A stretch of DNA of 64,000 nt from Komagataeibacter nataicola (lineage in GTDB: Bacteria > Pseudomonadota > Alphaproteobacteria > Acetobacterales > Acetobacteraceae), in the NCBI RefSeq assembly GCF_003207795.1, contig NZ_NIRT01000013.1:26320-90319 (forward strand). The letters are read 5' to 3'. Numbering within the stretch: position 1 is the first letter of the stretch; the number at the start of each line of letters is the position of its first letter. Made by a program: the position numbers and the translations under genes. Positions 8,006 to 17,782 of the stretch are shown piece by piece. The notes below the pieces were generated by a model. That model worked only from the letters and a program-made list of their open reading frames with translations. It did not search any database and was not told the origin of the DNA.

Positions 8006-10546
8006 ATGGACGATTTCAAAAAACGTAATTTGATAACACAACGATATAATATGTTACGGGACCGTTTGTATCGTTATGATTTACCGCAGTTTTTATCCCG
8101 TAATTATGAATGCAGGGATTTAACGCAAGACAGTATACATGCAAGTCGTCTTCGTGTGGACCATGTTGATTACAGTACACATGTTTTCCGTTTGGTTAAT
8201 CAGGAAGACACGGACCCGATGCCGGGCAAGGTGAAGACGCCGCCTGAATTTGAAAAGATTATTCTGTATAAGAATCTACGGTCGGGCATCTGGTCTATTC
8301 GCCAGGAAGGCAACATGCCATCTGTTCCACGTTATGATGCAGAAGGTGAAGTTGTCGGTGTCAAAGACCGATTAAGCATTCTGGACTTATATATAAGAAG
8401 TCATCCTATGATGACGGAAGAATTCACAACCCGTGACGGGACGCATGTTCCATCGGTTGAAATGAAACCGTATGAGAAGGAAAAGAAGGCTATACGGATT
8501 CTTGCTTTTGAATTGTATGGCATCAACATGTTGAACAAGCGTGAGCGTCAGGACTATATCAAGCGTGGTCTGTTACTTCCTGATGTCACAGAAGAAACAG
8601 GGCGTGAACTAACGCAGTCTCGCATCAAAGAATACAATGACATGTCACCAGCAGGAAATGGTGCGCGTGAAACATTGCGTTCGCTTGGCATGAATGATGA
8701 TGTTATCCGTGACCTTTTGCCTAAGTTAAAGGAAACTGGTGACGGTGCTATTGTTTATCCTGTATTCAAGACGGGTGAACAGGTTTCTTATGAGGCTATC
8801 ACACTGGAACAGGGCAATCGTTATCAGGCGCAGTCTATTGGCAAGATTGGCGATGATGATGCGCGTGTGAAGATAATAGCCCGTGATATGAAATCGGGTT
8901 TCAGTGCTTATCAGGACTTCAAGAAAAGGGGGATGATAAAGAATCCTGATGAAGTGCAGATATTGGTATCATCTGTTGATTGCAATACAGACTTGAAGTC
9001 GGACTTGGCTGATTTAATACATGACAGTCGTTCGAATGCTGTTTTTGTCGTAGCGCGTGATGCAGAACGCTATCCTGTTTATGTGACGGGCAGGGAAGGC
9101 GAAAAGAAGGAATTTGTATCGTATCCCCGTGACAGTGACCTGTTCGCCAATGACGTTGCTGATGCCATAAAGGTTAGTGGTCGCAAATCGGTTAACATGC
9201 AGAACCCTCCTCGAACGCATAGAACCTGGTCGAACGTGGCGGACGGTATTGTTGTTGACCATGGCTACAACAAGATTGAAACGGGTGAACTGTTAAACAA
9301 GCTCAAGGGCATGCAAAGACAGGATGCCTATAATGTTTTAAATGAAGTGTTTTCGGAACGTACCAGCGATATTGGTCACACGTTTGCAACGCGCAAGCCG
9401 ACGCCTGATGTATCGGACATGGTGCGTGCATATGAACAGGTTTTTCAGGACCGTGTGCTTGCTGTTGAATCATCCGTTCGGACGATGCATGCAAGACCTA
9501 CACAGCACTCCAACTCCATCATCAGCAAAAGTTTGCCAGCCGAAGATTTAGAAAAGGTCATTGCCAGGAACCGTGCGCGTCTTCAGGGTAATTTTGATAG
9601 ACGTGAACCGATACCGAATGATGACCCTTACCTATTATCGCGTGGCATCTTACCGGCGACCATTGCCGCCTTCAATCAATCTGGTGACATTCGCAGGGAC
9701 CGTCAGGACTATTCTGGTGACAGGTGCAATCCAGAAGGCTTTGTGGTTGCTCACAGGGATGCGCAGGGGGGCTTGTCTGGATATGAACGTAAGGGACCGA
9801 AACCACCGCAGACACCTGAGAACATTCAAAAGGGTGTAAACTTCGACAAGTCATTTTCAATTTTCGTAGCCGGTGGAACCAAGTTATCTACGCAGTTACG
9901 AAATGGTGACGCTATTGAACGTGCTTATGTCGGTGAATCTGTTGTGGACCTGTTATCGGCTTGGCAACATGACGGTTCACCTGAGAACAGCATATTGATG
10001 TCTGTTTATGGCAACACCAGTGAACATGCTCATCGTGTGACGGCTCAGGTTATCAGTGAAGGCAACCCCCAGGCGTCTGTATATCTTTGCTTTGACAATG
10101 ACAGTGCGGGAAACACGTTCAGTGAAAAGTTCCGTGCGATTGCGCCGAAGGGATTGGAAGTTTTCGACCATCATCCTCCAGCAGAATACAAGGACTGGAA
10201 TGATTGCATCCAGGGCAAGTTGTGGAAACAGGACACACCTGATGCATTGTGGAGAAAGTTCAGCAGCAATGTTCCCGATTTTCAGATTGTTGAACTGAAG
10301 GAAGAATTTGGTGACCAGATTCCACAGGATATGATTGACCAGGTTAACATGTGGTATCCTGAAGAAATCATGGAAGATGATGAAATGGATATCGCATCAA
10401 AGGATGACGTTGAAAAAATACGTGATGCTGATAATGAACAGATAGTAGATGATGTCATCGACGATGCTAATGATGACACCAATGACCGTGCTTTGTCTTG
10501 GTTAGAAGAAGAAGAAGATATTATGTCATCATCACATAAGATGTGA
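8006..10546 (+). CDS. TOPRIM-domain DNA primase-like protein
   Basis: 846 residues. The C-terminal half contains a DUF3991/TOPRIM-type arrangement: DPYLLSRGILPATIAAF (about 540), a GLSGYERKGP strand, then the TOPRIM glutamate in YVGESVVDLLS (about 644) and the acidic motif LCFDNDSAG (about 695). Such proteins on conjugative plasmids are primases or primase-like nucleases acting on transferred single strands. The N-terminal 500 residues match nothing I recognise. The C-terminus WLEEEEDIMSSSHKM is acidic then Ser/Met-rich, like the relaxase and PcfJ-like family tails. GGAGGAAG at 7993-8000 decides the ATG at 8006 over an upstream in-frame extension. Its 3' end overlaps the convergent membrane gene by 15 bases. 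Confidence 0.8.
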   Translation: MDDFKKRNLITQRYNMLRDRLYRYDLPQFLSRNYECRDLTQDSIHASRLRVDHVDYSTHVFRLVNQEDTDPMPGKVKTPPEFEKIILYKNLRSGIWSIRQEGNMPSVPRYDAEGEVVGVKDRLSILDLYIRSHPMMTEEFTTRDGTHVPSVEMKPYEKEKKAIRILAFELYGINMLNKRERQDYIKRGLLLPDVTEETGRELTQSRIKEYNDMSPAGNGARETLRSLGMNDDVIRDLLPKLKETGDGAIVYPVFKTGEQVSYEAITLEQGNRYQAQSIGKIGDDDARVKIIARDMKSGFSAYQDFKKRGMIKNPDEVQILVSSVDCNTDLKSDLADLIHDSRSNAVFVVARDAERYPVYVTGREGEKKEFVSYPRDSDLFANDVADAIKVSGRKSVNMQNPPRTHRTWSNVADGIVVDHGYNKIETGELLNKLKGMQRQDAYNVLNEVFSERTSDIGHTFATRKPTPDVSDMVRAYEQVFQDRVLAVESSVRTMHARPTQHSNSIISKSLPAEDLEKVIARNRARLQGNFDRREPIPNDDPYLLSRGILPATIAAFNQSGDIRRDRQDYSGDRCNPEGFVVAHRDAQGGLSGYERKGPKPPQTPENIQKGVNFDKSFSIFVAGGTKLSTQLRNGDAIERAYVGESVVDLLSAWQHDGSPENSILMSVYGNTSEHAHRVTAQVISEGNPQASVYLCFDNDSAGNTFSEKFRAIAPKGLEVFDHHPPAEYKDWNDCIQGKLWKQDTPDALWRKFSSNVPDFQIVELKEEFGDQIPQDMIDQVNMWYPEEIMEDDEMDIASKDDVEKIRDADNEQIVDDVIDDANDDTNDRALSWLEEEEDIMSSSHKM

Positions 10547-11023
10547 CGGGACATCCTTTTCAAATGTCATCATGGTTTCTTTGATTGCATTTCGTAGCAT
10601 AAACCAGTTGCTTGCAAAAATCAGGCAACTTGCTCCGACAACCAATTCAAGTAGTATCGTGATGACATTTGCATTCATCCACATCATTAACATTGTGACA
10701 ATCATGAATGACAACAGGAATAGACCACCTGTTATTTTCAATATGACTTGTGAAATAGATGAATCGATTATGGATTTTGTTCCTTGAACACATCCTATGA
10801 CTTCATTTCCTATTCCAGCATTTACATAGAACAATGTGACAAGGTTTCCAAATCTTAGCATCCTGTTGATTTCACCTGAAACATTCACATTTGTTAAAAC
10901 AACTTCTTCACCATCATCAGTTTTCAATGTGATGCTTTTATATTTCTTGCCAAGATTGGAAGTGTTAACTTCTTCTGTTCGTAAAATATACCCTGTAATC
11001 TTTTTTGACTTCATAACACTCAT
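10532..11023 (-). CDS. small membrane protein, function unknown
   Basis: 163 residues. A soluble N-terminal segment of about 85 residues (GKKYKSITLKTDDGEEVVLTNV, likely beta) is followed by two adjacent hydrophobic helices (about 97-117 and 122-142) and a short basic-to-acidic tail. AAAGGAGG precedes the ATG. It converges on the primase with a small overlap. The layout resembles OB-fold-plus-two-helix inner-membrane proteins, but no family is recognised. Confidence 0.65.
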   Translation of the reverse strand: MSVMKSKKITGYILRTEEVNTSNLGKKYKSITLKTDDGEEVVLTNVNVSGEINRMLRFGNLVTLFYVNAGIGNEVIGCVQGTKSIIDSSISQVILKITGGLFLLSFMIVTMLMMWMNANVITILLELVVGASCLIFASNWFMLRNAIKETMMTFEKDVPSHLM

Positions 11024-11117
11024 ATTGATATCCTCCTTTTTTATGTTGCTAACATAAAGGATACCAGATTATATCAAGATGATATAAGGTTATGTGTTAA
11101 CTAATATGATGTATGCT

Positions 11118-11173
11118 TGAAGACACACACATTACACGGGCCTGATACACTTGTGTATCAATGCGATAGCATC
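11118..11173 (+). repeat. foldback element, right half only
   Basis: Right arm only: GCTTGAAGACACACACATTA, then CACGGGCC, a TGATACAC/TGTATCA mini-hairpin and GCGATAGCATC. It lies between two minus-strand genes. Confidence 0.6.
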
Positions 11174-11245
11174 AAGAAACAATCAACTGATATAGGAAAT
11201 ATTAAGAAGGGGCTAACGCCTGATAGACCTTGTGATGATGTGTGT

Positions 11246-11277
11246 TAAAAAAAATCCCTGAATGTTAAACTCAGGGA
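11246..11277 (-). terminator. terminator of the AAA+ gene
   Basis: TCCCTGA/TCAGGGA stem, followed on the minus strand by a run of T (A-tract 11246-11254 on the plus strand). Confidence 0.8.
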
Positions 11278-11297
11278 CTTCGTTGTTTTGTTATCTG

Positions 11298-13838
11298 TTA
11301 TGCGTTGAACATATTGTTTTCTTTTGAATCCACGATGAATTCAACGTATTTCCTGAATGACCTCATATCGCCTTTGAACACGTTTTTCAGTGCTGTGATA
11401 TCGACGTTATCCAGTTGAAACCAGCCTTCACATAGCCCCCGTTCTTTTTCGATATCGCGGACAACATTCCTTGCGATTACGGGGACGTGTTCTGTTCTCG
11501 GGGCATCCACTTTGATGATGGTACACCTTGATTTCAGGGCGGGTAGTATATTGTCAGGATTATTCGCGGTCATCACCCATGTTAGCCATGACAGGTCAAC
11601 AGGTCTGTTGAACCAGATATCCCGGTAGTGTTGTGCCTCCTTCTTATCCAGGACACCAAGCAGGGCGTCTTGGATGCAACCGTAGTCTCGGTGACGTGTC
11701 ACCTTATCGATTTCATCAAGGATGAAAGCCATGTTCGGGCATTTTGTGCGTGCAACTTCTTCCAGGACTTGTGACGGTGTGGATTCACCGAACGACATGT
11801 GTGTGCCTGTTAGAAAAAATGAATCATGCGTGCTTGCCATATTCCGAATCATAGACGGGATGCCTACCAGTTCGAAGAATTCACGTGCCAAGGTTGACTT
11901 GCCGGTTCCAGACGGACCTACAAGAATGATGTTCGGTGACCGGACCATGATACCGTATCGGCTATATGTATCGTATGTCTTCTTCATTTCCCTGATTGCA
12001 TGTTTGGCATAGGAAAACTTTGCCTCCAGTTTGGATATATCAATATTTTTCGGTTTCCGAAGTTTCAGCGGTTTCCGAAAGTTATTAAAGTCTTCGGCAA
12101 TCCGTTTTTTCCGATGTAGGATGCTTGCAGGGAAGGTTTCGAAGATTGCGACTTCGCCTTCACCAGCCTTCACCTTGAAATCTGTTGTTTCGGTATCTTT
12201 TTTTCGATGTAGTTTTTTCACGGGGTCAGGGGGGATGACTTCCTCGATGCCATCATCATTTATTTCGAAAGCAACCATTTCTTTGTGTTCATCATCTTTC
12301 CCATTGATTTCGTCAAAATCATCGGGGGGTATGATAACGGCATCGGGTGCTACGGGTATGTTACCGGGCTTTTCGGACACAGCATTTCCTATTTCACCGA
12401 TAAGGTCTCGGTCTGTTATTTTTGTGCTGATGTCATTCATGGTGATGATATCGGTTGGCTTGAACCAATAAGTCATGAACTTTGATGTATCGTTTTCTTT
12501 CGAAACCTCATGTCTTTTGATATCGTAAAATAGTTTCTTAGCCATTTCCGACATGAACTCAGTATCTTTTTCCAATGCTTTATCAATCAGGAAATGTGAT
12601 ATACTGAAAAGGCTTTCGATATCCTTTGTGTTATAATTAACAAGGTCAGGGACCATGTCTGTTAATGGAATGCTGAAAGCTTTTACGGGAATATCTTTGC
12701 ATTCATCAAAGATGTGACCATAGATATTCGGACTGGATGCATACGCCATGACACGGACGGTTTCTAATATCAGTCTGTGATATGTGAAATGGACTTCACA
12801 GGCGTCATTTGTTGTGATGTCATCAATGTTTTCAACAATGAAGTCAATTAGTTCTTCAGTGAGATAACAAACTGTTTTCAGTTCACGCCAATCATCATTC
12901 AGGTCCATGCATACCATTTGCTGATACATGAATTTCAGGGCGGTTCGTTCGCATCCGAATTCTCTTATATATTCTTTTGCGATGTATGAGTGCCGCAGCG
13001 CCAGGATGATTGCTGATTTCCCGACTGCATTAAACAGTTTGTTTTTTTCGTCATCGCTAATGATGTATCTGTTATAACTACTCTTGATATCATCGCAGTC
13101 TTTATCGGGCGTGTGATGATATTTCATAATTGACCGGATAAAACCGATTTCAGCGCGTGCGAACAGCAACAGCCAATCGGCATCTACAACGCTATCACCA
13201 GAATTCGTGCAAGGGTTCACAGGAAAGTCTTTGCGTGCCTGTAGGACCATTTTTGCGTCTTCAACGCAGGGGATATCCAGGGGGACTTTCAGGATAGCAT
13301 CGAACACACGGTTCAGCATGTCGCCTTGTTTTTCAAAAAACAGGACGCCATCCGATGACATCCATACGGCGTTCCGGTCATCATCACTCCACACCAGTTT
13401 CATGGTATCAAACACCACCATCACCAGTTGTGAAAAATCAAACGACAAGTGTTTTTTGTTTTCGGGGTTAAATCTTTTGGATGTTTCACTATCCAATTTT
13501 ACAGAAACGATATCTTCTCCGATTTCTTTAATCAGGATTTTTGACACGTAAGTATCAAATACAATGTCTTCTAATTTGCCAAATGCAAAAATGTTTTCGA
13601 AATCCATGTCACTTGCTGAACTCAGCAATTCGCTTGCCCGTTCACCTATTATGGTGGCAACAACCTTCTTTTCTTCACCACAGATAGGACGACCGATTTC
13701 TTTCCTGAAATCTTCTTTTTTCTTTTCAATTGCCTTGTAGATGTCATTAGCAGACAGGCTATAGATATCACCTGTTGTGACAACAGAATACTTGATTTCG
13801 TCATCTACCATCTTTTTTAGGAATTCAACAGCATTCAT
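11298..13838 (-). CDS. AAA+ ATPase with long unknown N-terminal region
   Basis: 846 residues. The C-terminal third is a clear AAA+ domain: Walker A LVGPSGTGKST (about 640), Walker B FILDEIDK (about 705), a sensor in WVMTANNPDN and an arginine finger in LKSRCTII (about 768). The arrangement resembles Lon/FtsH/MoxR-like remodelling ATPases. No protease residues are seen. The first 550 residues have no recognisable domain and include an acidic Pro-rich linker. It stands alone on the minus strand with AAGGATAT before the ATG and its own terminator. It may remodel a transfer or replication complex; that is inference. Confidence 0.8.
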   Translation of the reverse strand: MNAVEFLKKMVDDEIKYSVVTTGDIYSLSANDIYKAIEKKKEDFRKEIGRPICGEEKKVVATIIGERASELLSSASDMDFENIFAFGKLEDIVFDTYVSKILIKEIGEDIVSVKLDSETSKRFNPENKKHLSFDFSQLVMVVFDTMKLVWSDDDRNAVWMSSDGVLFFEKQGDMLNRVFDAILKVPLDIPCVEDAKMVLQARKDFPVNPCTNSGDSVVDADWLLLFARAEIGFIRSIMKYHHTPDKDCDDIKSSYNRYIISDDEKNKLFNAVGKSAIILALRHSYIAKEYIREFGCERTALKFMYQQMVCMDLNDDWRELKTVCYLTEELIDFIVENIDDITTNDACEVHFTYHRLILETVRVMAYASSPNIYGHIFDECKDIPVKAFSIPLTDMVPDLVNYNTKDIESLFSISHFLIDKALEKDTEFMSEMAKKLFYDIKRHEVSKENDTSKFMTYWFKPTDIITMNDISTKITDRDLIGEIGNAVSEKPGNIPVAPDAVIIPPDDFDEINGKDDEHKEMVAFEINDDGIEEVIPPDPVKKLHRKKDTETTDFKVKAGEGEVAIFETFPASILHRKKRIAEDFNNFRKPLKLRKPKNIDISKLEAKFSYAKHAIREMKKTYDTYSRYGIMVRSPNIILVGPSGTGKSTLAREFFELVGIPSMIRNMASTHDSFFLTGTHMSFGESTPSQVLEEVARTKCPNMAFILDEIDKVTRHRDYGCIQDALLGVLDKKEAQHYRDIWFNRPVDLSWLTWVMTANNPDNILPALKSRCTIIKVDAPRTEHVPVIARNVVRDIEKERGLCEGWFQLDNVDITALKNVFKGDMRSFRKYVEFIVDSKENNMFNA

Positions 13839-13995
13839 GACAATATCCTTAATTCAGATGATAGATGTAGACAGACAATGCCACATCATGGACTTCATGT
13901 GTCTTTATATACTCATGACCTTCATATTTGTCAACCGGAAACCCATGTCATTATGACATACTTGATTATAGCGGTTATTAATTATATGTGTCTTA

Positions 13996-14288
13996 GGCGC
14001 TATCGCGGGTAAGCCCGGTGATGATTGCGGCTTACATGATGACATTAAAGGTTTCGCAAAAAGAAATTATAAGTCTGTTATCCGTGTGATTATAGAACGT
14101 GTTATCAATCATAAGTTAATGTATCGTTTATCATATAATTAACGTTATCTGGATATCCGTGTTTCGTTATCTGGATGTGACCATTGATGTGTAGCATTGT
14201 TCTCGGATGCATTCATATCGCGTTAAAATGGCGTTACAGGCTTTATGGAAACACTTATTACACACGGGCTTAATTCGCGTTAGCGCAT
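13996..14288 (+). repeat. foldback element with long CGTTA-containing centre
   Basis: Left arm GGCGCTATCGCGGGTAAGCCCGGTGATG (13996-14023) and right arm CACACGGGCTTAATTCGCG then TTAGCGCAT (to 14288). The interior, about 240 bases, carries several CGTTA/CGTTAT motifs, including GCGTTACAGGC, also found near 5117. No gene lies in the gap 13839-14378. Confidence 0.6.
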
Positions 14289-14318
14289 ATGTTACCGTTC
14301 TGTTTTTGCTAATAAAAA

Positions 14319-14347
14319 AGGTCCGATGGCTCACACCACAAGACCTT
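14319..14347 (-). terminator. terminator of the 107-residue membrane protein
   Basis: AAGGTC/GACCTT stem with a long loop; an A-tract on the plus side gives T after the stem on the minus strand. Confidence 0.6.
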
Positions 14348-14378
14348 AAAAGATTACAGCATTAGGAGATAGAACTGG

Positions 14379-14702
14379 TTAATCGTAGATGCCGAAAAAT
14401 GCCAGGATATCTTCGGCATCACTTTCAATGCGTTCTTCCATGGCATCACCGATAGGACGTAGAACCGTCATTCCCAGGAATGCTATGGTAAATACTGCAC
14501 TAACTACAAGTGCCATTAATCCCGCATGCAATATGACATGAACATTATGTTTGTCAGTAATAAAGTCTGTGAATGTTGCCCTTGATTGTGTGCTTTCACA
14601 TAAATGAAAGAATATCATACAACCAATTGTCATCATACAGCCACAAAACCCCCAAACAGTCTTAATACATAAGATGACCATACCTTTTAAAAAATCATAC
14701 AT
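14379..14702 (-). CDS. small two-helix membrane protein
   Basis: 107 residues with two hydrophobic segments (about 7-32 and 56-82) and an acidic C-terminus (RIESDAEDILAFFGIYD). AAAGGAGG lies just upstream of the ATG, and a TTGACA box (14765-14770) with TAGTAT 16 bases on gives it its own promoter. It sits next to the DotA operon, so a transfer-system membrane role is plausible but unproven. Confidence 0.65.
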   Translation of the reverse strand: MYDFLKGMVILCIKTVWGFCGCMMTIGCMIFFHLCESTQSRATFTDFITDKHNVHVILHAGLMALVVSAVFTIAFLGMTVLRPIGDAMEERIESDAEDILAFFGIYD

Positions 14703-14741
14703 GTTAATGTCCTCCTTTGATGTAATCTAACTCTTACTATT

Positions 14742-14770
14742 AATACTATCATATCTGTTATAAATGTCAA
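14742..14770 (-). promoter_or_regulatory. promoter of the 107-residue membrane protein
   Basis: On the minus strand TTGACA (14770-14765) is followed after 16 bases by TAGTAT, about 40 bases before the start codon. Confidence 0.55.
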
Positions 14771-14801
14771 GAATTTATTGCATGTTTATCGAACAAATAA
14801 T

Positions 14802-14827
14802 AAAGGAAGGGTGTTACCCCCTCCTTT
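14802..14827 (-). terminator. terminator of the DotA operon
   Basis: AAAGGAAGGG/CCCCTCCTTT imperfect stem directly after the DotA-like gene, with T-rich sequence following on the minus strand. Confidence 0.6.
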
Positions 14828-14833
14828 GACACC

Positions 14834-17488
14834 TTATCCTCCTTTAACTGAACCACCACCTTTCTTCGGATGCTTATGAACCAGTTTGTTAAGCTCGTTT
14901 GACTTGCCACTGGTATTATACATTACGCCAGCGAACTTGGCTGAATTCTCGGCTTCGCCATAGTTACGTGCGTGTGCGCCAATCCATGTGAATACGTGTG
15001 CTTGATAATCAGTGATACCGTTAATTGACTGAATGATAACCTGGTATTTTAGATACATCAGCATGGTAACACCAGCCATTATGGTGAATACTCCACCAAG
15101 ACTACTACCTTCTTGTGCTATGAAAATTGTAGCAAAGTAGTTATCGACGCATGACATCAGGAAAGGTGCGATATAGAAAATTGCGAAGAAACCGATGACT
15201 GAGAATGCAGGGCGCATGGCAAGATTGGCTACCAGCATGATACCTGCCTTGGATACCTGATGTATCAATTCCTGTCCATCAAGACGAACGAAAGTGAATG
15301 ACCACAGGGGCGCTGCCATCATGGCTTCAATAGCGAACTTACAGCATGCAATGAATGAATAGAAAACATACATGGCGGCAAGCATTGGCATGATAAAGGC
15401 GGTAAGAATTCCAAGTGCATATAATCCAAAGACTATAGGTGAGATAAATACCCCGACGCCAACAATATATAACCCGAAACTTGGTATTGATAATATGCCA
15501 GCAGCGAACGCCATCGCTATAATTCCATTTCCAATTCCTATAATAGTATTACCCCACCACATCATTTCTGTAATCGGGTCTTTATCGGATGAATCCGTAA
15601 ATGAATTTATAATTTTTGTTGACACATAGTTGATTGCTTTATTCATTAACGAAAAGCTTTTACCTGTTATGCCATCTGTATTGCTTTTTGTTGTCGCAAA
15701 GTCCGCTCCAGTTAGCGCAGTAGGTTTTTCGTTCTCTTGTGTCCATTCATTTTCAAAACGGTTTTCGATGAATTCCACATATTGTTTCCAACCAGGCACG
15801 TTTTCATACGAAGTCAGTTTTATGCTTGTATCAACAGGGGCCGAATTCACGATATTAGCGACGTGCTGTGAACTTGCTGCTAAGTCAACGAAGTATGCTC
15901 CAAGGAATGGCCATCCGTATGTGTCCAGACCTGATTCCATGCGCTTGTATGCGTTGCCGTTCAGTGCCACATCAAGCGTTGTCGCCGCTTTTAGAACAGT
16001 TGCATTATAACTATCGGCAAGATTTCCGTATCCAGATGTCAGGTTAGTAGGGAATTTTGCGGTGTTTGCGTCACCACCAGGTGTTGATGACTGAACCATT
16101 GCCTGTATCTGCTGACTGGAGCGAACAGACTGAATTAAGGATGACAAAGCCTGATTACGTGCCGTTATGAACGTCTGCATATCAGTTTGCTGTTGTTTAA
16201 TGGCATCGGTATCAGAAGAAGAAAGACTACCAAACTGTGCAACTGTTGCGGTACTACCGACTGTTATTTTTCCACAGTCTCCATAATCCCATTCGGTTTC
16301 CTTGCCGTCTGTTGTTGCTTGACCTTTGATATCAGGCTGTTGTGTTACCTGTGCAATATAATTAGATGCATTGGAACCATATTGATTTGTTATTTGTGTT
16401 TTGTATGCCTGATAACACAATTCGGATTCAATAACTTCGTGAACCAGTTTTTGTCCGCCGAAATCCTGATTTCCGGTGTTCTTCAAGCCACTTTGTGTTC
16501 CAGATGTTGTGTTTCGTAGATTGGTCGCATATTCGATGCCCTGTTTTGCTAAATATGTTCCAAAGTTTTGACCACCTATCCACAAAGACATAATGGAATA
16601 TTGCCCAAGGCTTAATCCGGCTTGTGAACCAGGAATTGGTGGTAGGAAGGCGATACCCCAACAGACACGAATTGGTGCCCACATAGTGTTCCATTCTTGT
16701 CCAAGAACCTTCCCGTCATGTGCCGTCTGTGCAATACCGATGATTGTGAAATATGTAAAAGACATCATGGCGCAGAAGAACACAAAGGCGTTGATATCTC
16801 CAAGCAAGTATGTGAATGCTGTTCCTGATGTATTAGACGGCGTAACCATAGTGCCGTTTTTATGTCCAAGGATATTATCTACGAATTTGCCTGGACTATC
16901 GTTTTTTGTTGCCGTGCTGAACTGCATGGTTACTTGTTCAGTGTTATCATAATTGGATGCATGCGCGTATTGACCACTACCACCAAGCGCCATCAAGATA
17001 ACAGCCAATGGCAACCACAGTTTTGGCTTACTAATGAAATCACCAATTGATATCAGTGACCTCTTGGCAAGTTGTCTGTAATAGTATGCATATTTGACAG
17101 CTACTGAAGTTGATGCGAATAGACAAGAAAACCACAGCATTGATGTCAATATGGTTGCATATGGTTTACTTATTATAATGTATGCAAGAATATACAAAGT
17201 GACGAACATAAATGCAAAGCAGGTGACTTTGTATGATTTCATACGTTTGCCAATTGTATAATCATCGACATGCCGTGCTTTTGCGATTTCTTCAAATCGT
17301 TCAGCAGGGGGCATATCATCTTTTACATTTTCTGGAATAGGACATTCTTGATTTCCTATTAATATATCAACGCCTTGTTTGACGAACTTGCCGGTTTCAA
17401 CGATATTATCCTTGGTTTCGCCTGTTATCTTTTTGATAACATTAAAACCTGTAACCATTCCTAATATACTACGAGGTTTGTCCTCCAT
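14834..17488 (-). CDS. dotA: DotA/TraY-family type IVB secretion membrane protein
   Basis: 884 residues. Hydrophobic helices near the N-terminus (about 50-110 and 150-170) precede a large extracytoplasmic region (about 170-225 and 255-620, rich in Asn, Gln, Ser and Thr). A second helix cluster occupies about 625-815, with GIGNGIIAMAFAAGIL and SFGLYIVGVGVFISPIVFGL, and a short cytoplasmic basic tail follows. This topology and length match DotA of Dot/Icm systems and TraY of IncI plasmids, a polytopic inner-membrane channel component. It is the last gene of a minus-strand run with three small membrane genes. AGGAGG sits before the ATG, and a TTACCGGTAA palindrome lies 35 bases upstream. Confidence 0.88.
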   Translation of the reverse strand: MEDKPRSILGMVTGFNVIKKITGETKDNIVETGKFVKQGVDILIGNQECPIPENVKDDMPPAERFEEIAKARHVDDYTIGKRMKSYKVTCFAFMFVTLYILAYIIISKPYATILTSMLWFSCLFASTSVAVKYAYYYRQLAKRSLISIGDFISKPKLWLPLAVILMALGGSGQYAHASNYDNTEQVTMQFSTATKNDSPGKFVDNILGHKNGTMVTPSNTSGTAFTYLLGDINAFVFFCAMMSFTYFTIIGIAQTAHDGKVLGQEWNTMWAPIRVCWGIAFLPPIPGSQAGLSLGQYSIMSLWIGGQNFGTYLAKQGIEYATNLRNTTSGTQSGLKNTGNQDFGGQKLVHEVIESELCYQAYKTQITNQYGSNASNYIAQVTQQPDIKGQATTDGKETEWDYGDCGKITVGSTATVAQFGSLSSSDTDAIKQQQTDMQTFITARNQALSSLIQSVRSSQQIQAMVQSSTPGGDANTAKFPTNLTSGYGNLADSYNATVLKAATTLDVALNGNAYKRMESGLDTYGWPFLGAYFVDLAASSQHVANIVNSAPVDTSIKLTSYENVPGWKQYVEFIENRFENEWTQENEKPTALTGADFATTKSNTDGITGKSFSLMNKAINYVSTKIINSFTDSSDKDPITEMMWWGNTIIGIGNGIIAMAFAAGILSIPSFGLYIVGVGVFISPIVFGLYALGILTAFIMPMLAAMYVFYSFIACCKFAIEAMMAAPLWSFTFVRLDGQELIHQVSKAGIMLVANLAMRPAFSVIGFFAIFYIAPFLMSCVDNYFATIFIAQEGSSLGGVFTIMAGVTMLMYLKYQVIIQSINGITDYQAHVFTWIGAHARNYGEAENSAKFAGVMYNTSGKSNELNKLVHKHPKKGGGSVKGG

Positions 17489-17522
17489 TTTATTTTCCTC
17501 CTATGTTGTATCCTTTTTAATG

Positions 17523-17532
17523 TTACCGGTAA
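17523..17532. promoter_or_regulatory. TTACCGGTAA palindrome ahead of the DotA gene
   Basis: Perfect 10-base palindrome just downstream of a minus-strand TATAAT-like box. It is the fullest version of a CCGGTAA box recurring at other gene starts in this window, possibly an operator. Confidence 0.5.
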
Positions 17533-17551
17533 TGTTTACAATATTATATAA

Positions 17552-17782
17552 TTACCGTAATTCCGGTTTGATTAATATTGCTGGTCCTACCACCAATGCT
17601 ATGGCAACCAGTGTATTCAGTGCATCTGTGCATATTGTCCACATGTTATGACCATGTATGGCAATCAGTTGTGCATCATATTTCATGATAACAGACCACA
17701 GACCTGTTGCCGATTTAACAATCAGCATCATGGCAAGGATTCTGGTCACGGGGTGTAATAAGATTTCTTGTAATCTATTCAT
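17552..17782 (-). CDS. small membrane protein of the DotA operon
   Basis: 76 residues with two hydrophobic stretches (about 10-30 and 48-70). Its ATG directly follows the stop codon of the upstream gene, with GGGAGAAG as ribosome binding site, showing translational coupling. By position it may be one of the short membrane proteins of type IVB systems (DotE/DotP/IcmD class), but the sequence is too short to assign. Confidence 0.65.
   Translation of the reverse strand: MNRLQEILLHPVTRILAMMLIVKSATGLWSVIMKYDAQLIAIHGHNMWTICTDALNTLVAIALVVGPAILIKPELR

Noticed and set aside
9303..9839. Several open frames overlapping the primase in other frames
   Set aside because: They lie entirely inside the primase reading frame on the same or opposite strand, without ribosome binding sites.
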